Origin: Mesorhizobium sp. B2-4-3
GTDB lineage: Bacteria; Pseudomonadota; Alphaproteobacteria; Rhizobiales; Rhizobiaceae
Assembly: GCF_006442815.1 (NCBI RefSeq)
Contig: NZ_VFVL01000028.1
Coordinates: forward strand, 17,781 to 81,780
DNA length: 64,000 nt
Direction of reading: 5' to 3'
Position 1 is the first letter of the stretch. The number at the start of each line of letters is the position of its first letter. This document shows positions 34,809 through 44,118 of this stretch, in pieces. Below the pieces are notes generated by a model, which did not search any database, was not told the DNA's origin, and worked only from the letters and a program-made list of their open reading frames with translations. Position numbers and translations under genes: made by a program.

Positions 34809-35180
34809 TTGAGGCAAATTGTCCGCGTCGTCCTCGCCTTGCTTTTTGTCTCATTTCCGGCATTCGCAGAGGCGGAAATAATTCGACTGCAGTGTTCCCA
34901 CGATTGGGCAAAAGCCGAGATCGTCGACATCGATCTTGAACGGCGCGCCTTCAAATTTATTCGCGTGCGAGGTCAGGGATCACTTGATGAACTAAACAGC
35001 GATAGGATCGATTTTCACGCTCGTCGCGACGCTGAGACCTCCATGTGGTATCATATAGACCGCAATGACGGCACACTTTCTGTGAACGTCTATTTCACCA
35101 TTGATGGCAAGGTAAATAGGACTCCTAGCGTATTGTCGGGAGAGTGCAAGAAGATCGAACGCAAGGTTCAAGGGTTTTAG
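34809..35180 (+). CDS. Small exported protein with TTG start, hypothetical
   Basis: 123 residues from TTG at 34809, preceded by TGGAG 5 bases upstream; signal peptide LRQIVRVVLALLFVSFPAFAEA. Mature part begins EIIRLQCSHDW and ends SGECKKIERKVQGF, with one Cys near each end that may pair. An alternative ATG at 34746 overlaps the preceding stop but adds about 20 residues unlike a signal peptide. Family not recognised. Confidence 0.55.
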   Translation: MRQIVRVVLALLFVSFPAFAEAEIIRLQCSHDWAKAEIVDIDLERRAFKFIRVRGQGSLDELNSDRIDFHARRDAETSMWYHIDRNDGTLSVNVYFTIDGKVNRTPSVLSGECKKIERKVQGF

Positions 35181-35415
35181 AGCCTGATCCGAAACGCGGC
35201 ATTGGGCGTGACGGACATTTGATATTTACGATAGCTCGAGGCCTATCTCAACGCCACAACCGCAACTCCAGCGCTGACCAGGATACCGCCGGCCGTCGGT
35301 TGACGCGGCGACCCGTGATCGGGGTACGGAGCAGCTTGCGGGCGCGACTGACGGGGGATGACATGGCCGCCTATCAAGGTCACCTCGACAGCGAGGATGA
35401 CAGTCGCCTTCTTGG

Positions 35416-36579
35416 CTATCGCGCCCGTGACAAGAGCAGCATGAGCTGTCCCTGCCGCGAGGTTCCCGTCTTCTGGAGGATGGCTTTCAGCCTTGTCCTG
35501 GCGGTCCCCTCCGTAATGGCGAGCTGGTTGGCGGCATCGGTCACGGACTCCCCGAGCATCAGTCTCTTGCAGAAGACTATCTCCGAAGGCGTGAGGCCGT
35601 AGAGCGTGGAGAGCGACGCAAGGTTGTCTGCATCCGCGCGTTGCAGGCCGAGATCGACCACCAGGACCAAGACCATCTGGCGCGGAGGAAGCAAAGACAT
35701 GATACTCGCGGGCGACGGTCGAGGGAGCGGGATGGCGGCGACCGACATCTGCCAAGCTCCGGTGGCGGTGCGGAAGGCGATGCGCGAGGCGAGCGTCGGC
35801 GTTCCCGTCGATAGCTTCTCAAGCGCCGCTCCGAAGCGTGCATCCGCGTCCTTGTCCATGAGGTGGCAGCGGCTGTTGCGGACTGCCACGCCACGCCCCG
35901 AGGAAAAAAGCTGCTCGGCCATCGGGTTTGCTTCGCGCAGCAGCCGGTCGCCCGCAACTACGAAAGCCGCGCACCGACTGCGCTCCACCAGAGCCGCCTC
36001 GGCGACCGACGCCTCGGTGTCGGCGCGGAGCAGGCGGGCGAGGTTGACGGAGCGCTCCAGGCTGCCACGGATTCGGCGCAGTATTTCCAGGCCGGCCCTG
36101 TCGTAGACGCCGGATTTCGAAAGCGGGAAATGCAGGAGCACGTGTACCGCCTCGTCGCGCTCGCCGACGAGCTTCATACCGGCGGCGGCTACGGCCTGGT
36201 TCTGCGGTAGCAGCCAATCATTGTAGAACTCGGATTTGGCGATACGTCTTGCCGGGTACACCTCCTCGGAAGCGGCGATCGTGGTGCTCTTTAGCGAGGC
36301 CCAGTATGCCGCCCACGGATTGACGTAGGCGAAGTGGTCGACAAACGACTTGACGAAGGCGGGATCCATGTTCTGGATCGACAGGAAGTTCAGGCGGCTT
36401 TCCGGGAAATTCATGTTGTAGAGGCAGCCCCACGACCCGGGGAAAGCGCTGCTCAGCGCGGCAGGCACCGAGTCCCACTGTCCGCTGCCAAAGGTGGCAG
36501 CGTCTATCGCCGCGGCGATTTCAGCACTGATCGCCGCCACTCGCTGCTCGTCGTAGACGTCAACAGGCCGTTGCCCCAT
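35416..36579 (-). CDS. LuxR-type (helix-turn-helix) transcriptional regulator
   Basis: 387-residue regulator with a C-terminal LuxR/FixJ helix-turn-helix (LTPSEIVFCKRLMLGESVTDAANQLAI, then TEGTARTRLKAILQKTGTSRQGQL). The remaining 310 residues include a GAF/PAS-like region (residues 40-190) with no recognised ligand motif. No receiver domain is seen. The start at 36579 has a G-rich site just upstream; the longer frame to 36621 is Gly/Arg-rich. It may control the exported-protein genes around it (inference). Confidence 0.82.
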   Translation of the reverse strand: MGQRPVDVYDEQRVAAISAEIAAAIDAATFGSGQWDSVPAALSSAFPGSWGCLYNMNFPESRLNFLSIQNMDPAFVKSFVDHFAYVNPWAAYWASLKSTTIAASEEVYPARRIAKSEFYNDWLLPQNQAVAAAGMKLVGERDEAVHVLLHFPLSKSGVYDRAGLEILRRIRGSLERSVNLARLLRADTEASVAEAALVERSRCAAFVVAGDRLLREANPMAEQLFSSGRGVAVRNSRCHLMDKDADARFGAALEKLSTGTPTLASRIAFRTATGAWQMSVAAIPLPRPSPASIMSLLPPRQMVLVLVVDLGLQRADADNLASLSTLYGLTPSEIVFCKRLMLGESVTDAANQLAITEGTARTRLKAILQKTGTSRQGQLMLLLSRAR

Positions 36580-36859
36580 GCCCCCGGCAGTTCCCAACCG
36601 CCCGCACAGGCGGGCCCCCAAAAGTCGATTCCGCGGGGGAAAGATAGCGTGCGACGCCGCGATTGGAAACCCGGCGGGTTTACATTAGCAAAGCATGGAA
36701 AGCCGGGCATTGAGGGACGCATGGTCAATCGCGCGGCAAGAAACATCGCTTTCTTCGCGAAAGTCACTCGGCTTCCACCCCCATTTGGGGGCCGCTTCAA
36801 GGGATTTTTCTATGCAAGAATTGGAATAGCTGCGGCTCAAAAGAATTCCAGAGGTCTCC

Positions 36860-36976
36860 ATGCGCTTTCGTTTGATCATTGCCATGTTCGTCGCGCTCGT
36901 CGTGGGCGCGTTTGATTCGATCAGTTCGAGCGAGGCCGATTCGCTCTGCGGTCCAGCAAACCCATCTGGCATTTAA
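36860..36976 (+). CDS. 38-residue exported mini-protein, hypothetical
   Basis: Short frame MRFRLIIAMFVALVVG followed by AFDSISSSEA and DSLCGPANPSGI. It has a positively charged start, hydrophobic core, an SEA-like cleavage site and a remaining peptide with one Cys. GAGG is 6 bases before the ATG. There is no other gene in the 620-base stretch between the LuxR regulator and the next exported protein, and nothing else is seen in 36580-36859 or 36977-37203. Confidence 0.4.
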   Translation: MRFRLIIAMFVALVVGAFDSISSSEADSLCGPANPSGI

Positions 36977-37203
36977 TGCGCGGGGCTGCCGACCTATCGC
37001 GCCGCCTGATCGGCCCCATCTCCCATTTCCGGACATAGCTCAGCGTCCGCTGCCGGACAGCCTCACCACGATAGTCCTCGCGCCGGTCCCAGTAACGGAC
37101 GTGGCGGCGGCCGGTTGGAAGTCAGAACAACTATCCCTTTTTAGCACCCGAATTGCTGACAAGATTGGTCTATCAGATGTTGGTGGGTGATTGGAGGCGC
37201 ACT

Positions 37204-37899
37204 TTGCGGGTTATAGCAGTTTCTCTGTTGTGCATGTCTACGCTGGTGAATGGGGCGGCGGCAGCATCGTTATATGAACGATACGCAGGGACAAAGATCA
37301 CCATTCACACGACCAACACGTTTCCGGACGGTCAGGTGACTAATTTTGACAGCTCTTTCACTATTACTGAAAAGGGGCTGGCAGCACCAGGCGTCCCCAC
37401 CATGAGGGATCGATCCGTAGTAAAATCTGACGCGTACACGACTGAATCGTTGTCAACAAACGGCGATACGTTCACGCTCGAGACAACCCAGCCGAAAACA
37501 AAATCCTGGCCCACCCCGTTCCGACATACCCTTACAGTGACCATGAAGGGCGACACGTGCCGCGCGACAGCGAAATCAAGTCACTATCGATCGGTGATTA
37601 CCTGCGTGGTGGTTTCTCGCGGAATACCTCAAGCCAAAGACAACGGCAAAGCCTGCAAGGCGGTACAGAGCGCGATAGCGCAAATAAGGCGGTTGGCTCC
37701 AATGAAAGGAAGCACCCATAGCCTCAGGTCGGCCATGAATTGCGACAAAATGATTTCGATCGCCAAAAGCATAAAGGGAGCAGGATGCCCATCGATGTTT
37801 ACGAAGGTTGATGCAGCATTATCCGAGTCGCAGCGATTTTGCATCGGAGAAGGCCCCGATCCTCGCGGCCCTACCGGCGAGCTCGGCGTACGCGGTTAG
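37204..37899 (+). CDS. Exported protein with TTG start, hypothetical
   Basis: 231 residues from TTG at 37204, which has GGAGG exactly 6 bases upstream and gives the signal peptide LRVIAVSLLCMSTLVNGAAAA. The mature part is beta-rich for about 110 residues (TKITIHTTNTFPDGQ, FTLETTQPK, HTLTVTMKGDTC), then helical with several Cys (NGKACKAVQSAIAQIRRL, MNCDKMISIAKSIKGAGC). An ATG at 37177 is in frame but gives a long polar leader. Family not recognised. Confidence 0.6.
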   Translation: MRVIAVSLLCMSTLVNGAAAASLYERYAGTKITIHTTNTFPDGQVTNFDSSFTITEKGLAAPGVPTMRDRSVVKSDAYTTESLSTNGDTFTLETTQPKTKSWPTPFRHTLTVTMKGDTCRATAKSSHYRSVITCVVVSRGIPQAKDNGKACKAVQSAIAQIRRLAPMKGSTHSLRSAMNCDKMISIAKSIKGAGCPSMFTKVDAALSESQRFCIGEGPDPRGPTGELGVRG

Positions 37900-38026
37900 T
37901 CGTTGGTCTCAGCCTTTGCCGGCGTAGATCGGCGCTCAGCGAAGTTGATCTGTGTAGATATGCTGTAGATGAGCCGTCTTTCGGCCAATCCCGAATTATC
38001 GTAACAGCGCACTTTTCAGCCGGCGT

Positions 38027-38710
38027 TCAAAACCCCGCCTGGTCGCGAAACAGCTCCGCATTGTCGAGCTTCGACACCTCGATCACCGCTTGCGTGCGGC
38101 TGTAGACGTTGAGCTTGCGCAGGATCTCCGAGACATGCGCCTTCACCGTCGTCTCGCCCACCTGCAGCTCGTAGGCGATCTGCTTGTTGAGCATGCCTTG
38201 TCTCAGCATCTGCAGCACCCTTAGCTGCTGCGGCGTCAGCCTGGCCAGGCGCTGTACCATGTCGGCGCGGTCGGTGCTGTCGGGATCGGGCGGCTGGCCC
38301 TCGTAATTTTCCGGCACATAGACCGCGCCATCCATCACCGAGCGGATGGCGGCGGCGAGATCGCTCTTGCGGGCCGATTTCGGGATGAAGCCGGCGGCGC
38401 CGTAGGACAGCGCCTCGGAGATGATCTTCGGCTCCTCATAGCCCGACACGATCACCACAGGCAGCCGCGGATAACGGGTCCTCAGCTGCAACAGCCCCTC
38501 GAAGCCATGCACGCCGGGCATGCTCAAATCGAGCAGCGCGAGGTCGAACGGCTTGGCGTCGGCAAGAAGCTCGATCGCTTCCGCGATCGAGCGCGCCTCG
38601 ACCGTGTCGACGTCCGGATAGGCCATCTGCACGGCGCTGTGCAGCGCCTCGCGAAACAGCGGGTGGTCGTCGATGATCAGGAAGCGGGCGCGATCGCTGA
38701 CGGAGGTCAT
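38027..38710 (-). CDS. NarL/FixJ family response regulator
   Basis: 227-residue response regulator: receiver domain with DD in FLIIDDHPLFREAL, phospho-acceptor D61 in ALLDLSMPG, VSGYE and the Lys in IPKSARKSD; C-terminal LuxR helix-turn-helix (LTPQQLRVLQMLRQGMLNKQIAYEL, then QVGETTVKAHVSEILRKLNVYSRTQ). It lies alone, facing the exported-protein islet. The nearest kinase is the FIST-linked one 6.4 kb away, which makes it the likely partner. Confidence 0.9.
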   Translation of the reverse strand: MTSVSDRARFLIIDDHPLFREALHSAVQMAYPDVDTVEARSIAEAIELLADAKPFDLALLDLSMPGVHGFEGLLQLRTRYPRLPVVIVSGYEEPKIISEALSYGAAGFIPKSARKSDLAAAIRSVMDGAVYVPENYEGQPPDPDSTDRADMVQRLARLTPQQLRVLQMLRQGMLNKQIAYELQVGETTVKAHVSEILRKLNVYSRTQAVIEVSKLDNAELFRDQAGF

Positions 38711-38916
38711 TGCACGGGTTCAGGCATCGGTTCGGTTTCAGCCGGCACAGGATAGTCCCGTGATCATGGCCAGATTATTGGCAAATAGTACACGCCCAAT
38801 GGTACAGCGCATTGTCACTGAAACGACAGGCCGATGTGCAGGGGACGCCCGAGTCTTGCCGGCCGGTGGAAATCGGCCGAAGGTGCGGACGATTCATGCC
38901 AACACAGAGAAAAATC

Positions 38917-39611
<695 letters not shown>

Positions 39612-39615
<4 letters not shown>

Positions 39616-40262
39616 GCGACCTCGTCCTTCACAATTACTATCGATCCTCCACCTCCTACCGGGTGCGGATCGCGCTGGAGATGAAGGGGCTGGACTACAC
39701 CTATGTGCCGCATCATCTGCGCCACGGCGAGCATCTCGAGCCCGCCTATCTCGCGGTCAACCCGCAAGGCCTGGTGCCGGCGCTGGTGCTGGACGGCGGC
39801 ACGCTTTTGACCCAGTCGCTGGCGATCATCGAATATATCGACGAGATCCAGCCGGAGCCGCCGCTGCTGCCGAAGGATGCGCTGGGCCGGGCACAGGTGC
39901 GGATGCTGGCGCAGATGATCGCCTGCGACATCCACCCCGTGAACAATCTGCGCGTGCTGACCTCACTGCGCACTTTGTTCGGGGCCGGTGACGAGGACGT
40001 CGTCAACTGGTTCCGGCACTGGGTGAACGAAGGTTTCCAGCCGCTTGAAAAGATTCTCACCTCCTCGCCCGAGACCGGCGCGTTCTGCCATGGCGACACG
40101 CCGGGCCTGGCCGACATCTGCCTCGCCGCCCAGGTGACCAACAATGCCCGTTTCGGCGTCGACATGGCCCCCTATCCGGTGATCGCGCGCATCAACGCCG
40201 CCTGCATGGCGCTGCCGGCGTTCCAGAAGGCTGCACCGCAGAACCAGATCGATGCCGAATAA
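39612..40262 (+). CDS. maiA: Maleylacetoacetate/maleylpyruvate isomerase (zeta-class GST)
   Basis: 216-residue glutathione transferase of the zeta class: the N-terminal YYRSSTSYRVRIALEMKGL holds the SSxSxRVRIAL active-site motif, followed by NPQGLVPALV and LTQSLAIIEYIDE (glutathione binding) and a helical C-terminal domain. It isomerises cis to trans diketo acids with glutathione. ATGA overlap with the FAH gene. Symbol given for the family; substrate could be maleylpyruvate. Confidence 0.87.
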
Positions 40263-40280
40263 CAAACTGAAGGACTCCCC

Positions 40281-41324
<1,044 letters not shown>

Positions 41325-41328
41325 GCGC

Positions 41329-42195
41329 CTACCTTGCAAACTTCTTCGCGCCGAACACGCAGGCCACCACGCCGAGCGTGACGACCACCATCATCGGGCT
41401 GACCTTTTCGTGCAGCAGGCTCGCCGCCAGCGCCAGGCCGAAGAAGGGCTGCAGCAATTGCAACTGCCCGACGGCGGCGATGCCGCCTTGCGCCAGGCCG
41501 CGATACCAGAAGATGAAACCGATCAGCATGCTGAACAGCGAGACATAGCCGAGGCCGATCCAGGCGCCCGAACCAATGGCGGCGAAAGACGGCGGCAGCG
41601 TCGCGAAGCTCAGCGCCAGCATGACCGGCAGCGGCAGCGCCAGCGCCCAGCATATCACCTGCCAGCCGCCGAGCTTGCGCGACAGCTTTGCCCCTTCGGC
41701 GTAGCCCAGCCCGCAGACGATGATGGCGCCGAGCATGAGGCCGTCACCGACCGGCGAGGCAGTCAAGCCTTGCGACAGGGCAAAACCCGCGACGAGCGCG
41801 CTGCCCAGGCACGAGAACAGCCAGAAAGCCGGGCGCGGACGATCGCCGCCGCGCAGCACGCCGAAGATCGCGGTCGCCAGCGGCAGCAGGCCGACAAAGA
41901 TGATCGAATGCGCCGAGGTGACATGCTTCAGCGCCAGCGCCGTCAGCAACGGGAAGCCGACCACGACACCCAGCGCGACGACGACGAGCGAGATCAGGTC
42001 GCTGCGCTCCGGACGCTTCTCGCGGAACAGCAGCAGCATCGCAATCCCGAGCAGACCTGCGATTGCCGCCCTGGCCGCCGTCAGGAAGGTCGGATCGAAA
42101 TCCATCACCGCCACCCGCGTCGCCGGCAGCGACCCGCTGAAGATCAGCACCCCGATGAAGCCGCTGAGCCAGCCGTCAAAACTCTTTTCCATCAT
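41329..42195 (-). CDS. EamA/DMT family transporter
   Basis: 288-residue, 10-helix drug/metabolite transporter with two EamA repeats (first ending near SAHSIIFVGLLPLATAIFGVL, second with GYVSLFSMLIGFIFWYRGLAQGGIAAVGQLQLLQPF). The stop is 4 bases from that of the convergent dehydrogenase. It is divergently paired with a MocR-type regulator, a common arrangement in which the regulator controls the exporter. Confidence 0.88.
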   Translation of the reverse strand: MMEKSFDGWLSGFIGVLIFSGSLPATRVAVMDFDPTFLTAARAAIAGLLGIAMLLLFREKRPERSDLISLVVVALGVVVGFPLLTALALKHVTSAHSIIFVGLLPLATAIFGVLRGGDRPRPAFWLFSCLGSALVAGFALSQGLTASPVGDGLMLGAIIVCGLGYAEGAKLSRKLGGWQVICWALALPLPVMLALSFATLPPSFAAIGSGAWIGLGYVSLFSMLIGFIFWYRGLAQGGIAAVGQLQLLQPFFGLALAASLLHEKVSPMMVVVTLGVVACVFGAKKFAR

Positions 42196-42250
42196 CTGCT
42201 CCGTTTGCGTTTCCGTACGAGGCAGGTCATGGCGTTACCAGAGACAATGG

Positions 42251-42279
42251 GGTACAATTCCACAAAACTGTAATGGTAC
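42251..42279. promoter_or_regulatory. Direct repeat GGTAC ... GGTAC between DMT and MocR genes
   Basis: GGTACAATTC (42251) and GGTACTTCGG (42275) are direct repeats 24 bases apart in the divergent gap. MocR/GabR-type regulators are known to bind direct repeats. The second copy would fall inside the coding region if translation began at 42273. Confidence 0.3.
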
Positions 42280-43715
42280 TTCGGGCAGTACGGATGGCGG
42301 ATACCCCTCTGGAAATCGACGGCTCGCGCACGCTCGTCGAAAGCGTGATGGCGACGATCCGCCATCGCATCGCGGCACGCACACTGACGCCCGGCGCGCG
42401 CCTGCCGTCGATCCGGGCTCTCGCCAAATCCTTGCAGGTGTCGAAATCGACGGTGGTCGAAGCCTATGAGCGGCTAGCGGCGGAAGGCGCGATCCGTTCG
42501 CGGCCGGGCTCGGGTTTCTACGCCGCCGGCCAGCTCGCGCCGCTGTCGCTTGCCGAGATTGGTCCCAAGCTTGACCGGGCCGTCGATCCGCTGTGGGTGT
42601 CGAGGCAATCGCTCGAAGCGGGCGAGGAGATGCTGAAGCCCGGCTGCGGCTGGCTGCCCGCGTCCTGGATGCCGCAGGCCGCCTTGCGCCGGGCACTGAG
42701 GACCGCGGCCCGCGCGGACGACGTCGCGCTTGCGGACTACGGCACGCCGCTTGGGCTGCCGCCGCTTCGCCAGTTGCTGGCGCGGCGCATGGCCGAGCAC
42801 GGTGTCGAAGCCTCGCCCGACCAGGTCATGCTGACCGATTGCGGCACCCAGTCGATCGACCTTCTGTGCCGTTTCCTGATCGAGCCCGGCGACGCGGTGC
42901 TGGTCGACGATCCCTGCTATTTCAACTTCCACGCCCTGTTGCGCGCCCACCAGGCCAAGGTGATCGGCGTGCCCTACACGCCTTCGGGTCCGGATATCGA
43001 GCTCTTCGCCGAGGCGCTCGCCGAGCACAGCCCGCGCCTCTACATCACCAATTCCGGCATCCACAATCCGACCGGCGCGATCCTGTCGCCTGTCACCGCG
43101 CATCGGCTCCTGAAGCTCGCCGACCAGGCGGACCTCACCATTGTCGAGGACGATATCTTCGCCGACTTCGAGCACAGCCCTGCCCCAAGGCTGGCGGCCT
43201 TCGACGGGCTTCAGCGCGTCGTCCAGATCGGCTCCTTCTCCAAGACGCTGTCGGCCTCGGTGCGCTGCGGCTTCATCGCGGCGCCACCCGACTGGATGGA
43301 AGGCCTGACCGATCTCAAGATCGCCACGACATTCGGCGGCACCCGGCTGTCCTCGGAGCTGGTGCTGAGCCTTTTGAAGGACGGCAGCTACCGCAAGCAT
43401 GTCGAACAGTTGCGCACCCGCCTGTCGCGCGCCATGGACGAGACCGCCGGCCGACTGAAGGCGACGGGCATCGTGCCCTGGATCGACCAGCCTGCCGGCA
43501 TGTTCCTGTGGTGCCGCCTGCCCGACGGCATCGACGCGGCCGACGTCGCCCGCCATGCGCTCTCGGATAATGTCGTGCTGGCGCCCGGCAACGCCTTCAG
43601 CCTATCGCACACCGCCGGCCGCTTCATGCGCTTCAACGTGGCCCAGTGCGCCGACGAGCGCATTTTCCTCGCCCTGGAAAGGGCGGTCGCGGCATCCCGC
43701 CGCATGGCGGCGTAG
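42273..43715 (+). CDS. MocR-type PLP-dependent GntR family transcriptional regulator
   Basis: 480 residues: N-terminal GntR winged helix (PGARLPSIRALAKSLQVSKSTVVEAYERL), linker, then an aminotransferase fold from about residue 110 with the PLP-binding Lys in IGSFSKTLSASVRCGF and NSGIHNPTGA. MocR proteins sense amino-acid or vitamin-like amines through PLP. An alternative start is the Met at 42294, which would free the direct repeat at 42251-42279 for operator use. Probably regulates the divergent DMT exporter. Confidence 0.88.
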   Translation: MVLRAVRMADTPLEIDGSRTLVESVMATIRHRIAARTLTPGARLPSIRALAKSLQVSKSTVVEAYERLAAEGAIRSRPGSGFYAAGQLAPLSLAEIGPKLDRAVDPLWVSRQSLEAGEEMLKPGCGWLPASWMPQAALRRALRTAARADDVALADYGTPLGLPPLRQLLARRMAEHGVEASPDQVMLTDCGTQSIDLLCRFLIEPGDAVLVDDPCYFNFHALLRAHQAKVIGVPYTPSGPDIELFAEALAEHSPRLYITNSGIHNPTGAILSPVTAHRLLKLADQADLTIVEDDIFADFEHSPAPRLAAFDGLQRVVQIGSFSKTLSASVRCGFIAAPPDWMEGLTDLKIATTFGGTRLSSELVLSLLKDGSYRKHVEQLRTRLSRAMDETAGRLKATGIVPWIDQPAGMFLWCRLPDGIDAADVARHALSDNVVLAPGNAFSLSHTAGRFMRFNVAQCADERIFLALERAVAASRRMAA

Positions 43716-43815
43716 AGCAATTCCCGGAAAAGTGTGTAGCGGTTTTCCGCCCGGAATTGCGTAAAAACAAAGAGATAGAGCGCTTCGGCGTTTCCGTGAA
43801 ACGATGAAGCGCTCT
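43715..43815. repeat. Palindromic repeat family A (short-centre, copy 3) plus module B
   Basis: GAGCAATTCC at 43715 pairs with GGAATTGC (43753-43760) around GCGGTTTTCCGC. Module B follows at 43777-43815 with perfect 10-bp arms AGAGCGCTTC/GAAGCGCTCT around GGCGTTTCCGTGAAACGAT. Same order as at 18896-18995. It begins at the stop codon of the MocR gene. Confidence 0.8.
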
Positions 43816-43931
43816 AGCGCGACCGTCGGTTGCCCGAGCGGTCTTCGGCTGGTAGTGAAACCGCGAGCACGCATGCCAGCGGGCATGCGCATCGTCACCG
43901 GGACCGACGGCCATGGGATCCAGCAAGTCAG

Positions 43932-43975
43932 CAGACAAGTAAGCCGCAACAGCGCTTCGTTGTTGCGGCAGTCTG
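43932..43975. other. Strong stem-loop in gene-free gap
   Basis: GCCGCAACA (43943-43951) pairs perfectly with TGTTGCGGC (43961-43969) around a 9-base loop, and an outer CAGAC/GTCTG pair (43932, 43971) extends it. There is no T-run, so it is a poor intrinsic terminator. It lies between two family A repeats in a 403-base gap with no gene; a second small hairpin (GCATGCC/GGGCATGC) is near 43870. Confidence 0.4.
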
Positions 43976-43990
43976 TCCCGTCATTTCCGC

Positions 43991-44060
43991 GAGCAATTCC
44001 GGGAAAAGTGTAAAGCGGTTAGGCTCGGCCCTCAGCCGTAGCCTTCCGTCCGGAATTGCG
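43991..44060. repeat. Palindromic repeat family A, long-centre subtype (copy 4)
   Basis: GAGCAATTCC-GGGAAAAGTG opens and CCGGAATTGCG (to 44060) closes the element; the centre has TTAGGCTCGG and GCCGTAGCCTTCCG as in the copy at 12731. It lies 58 bases upstream of the CmlA-like start and so within its likely promoter region. Confidence 0.8.
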
Positions 44061-44118
44061 TCAGAAAAGACTCAAGCAGATCGCCGCCGAATGTCATCAT
44101 TTGAGCGGAACTTTCCTC

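Noticed and set aside
35144..35602. 152-residue open frame on the plus strand
   Set aside because: Overlaps the end of the LuxR-type gene in antisense and has no ribosome-binding site or domain.
36879..37190. 103-residue open frame on the plus strand
   Set aside because: Out of frame with the mini-protein, no ribosome-binding site, low-complexity composition.
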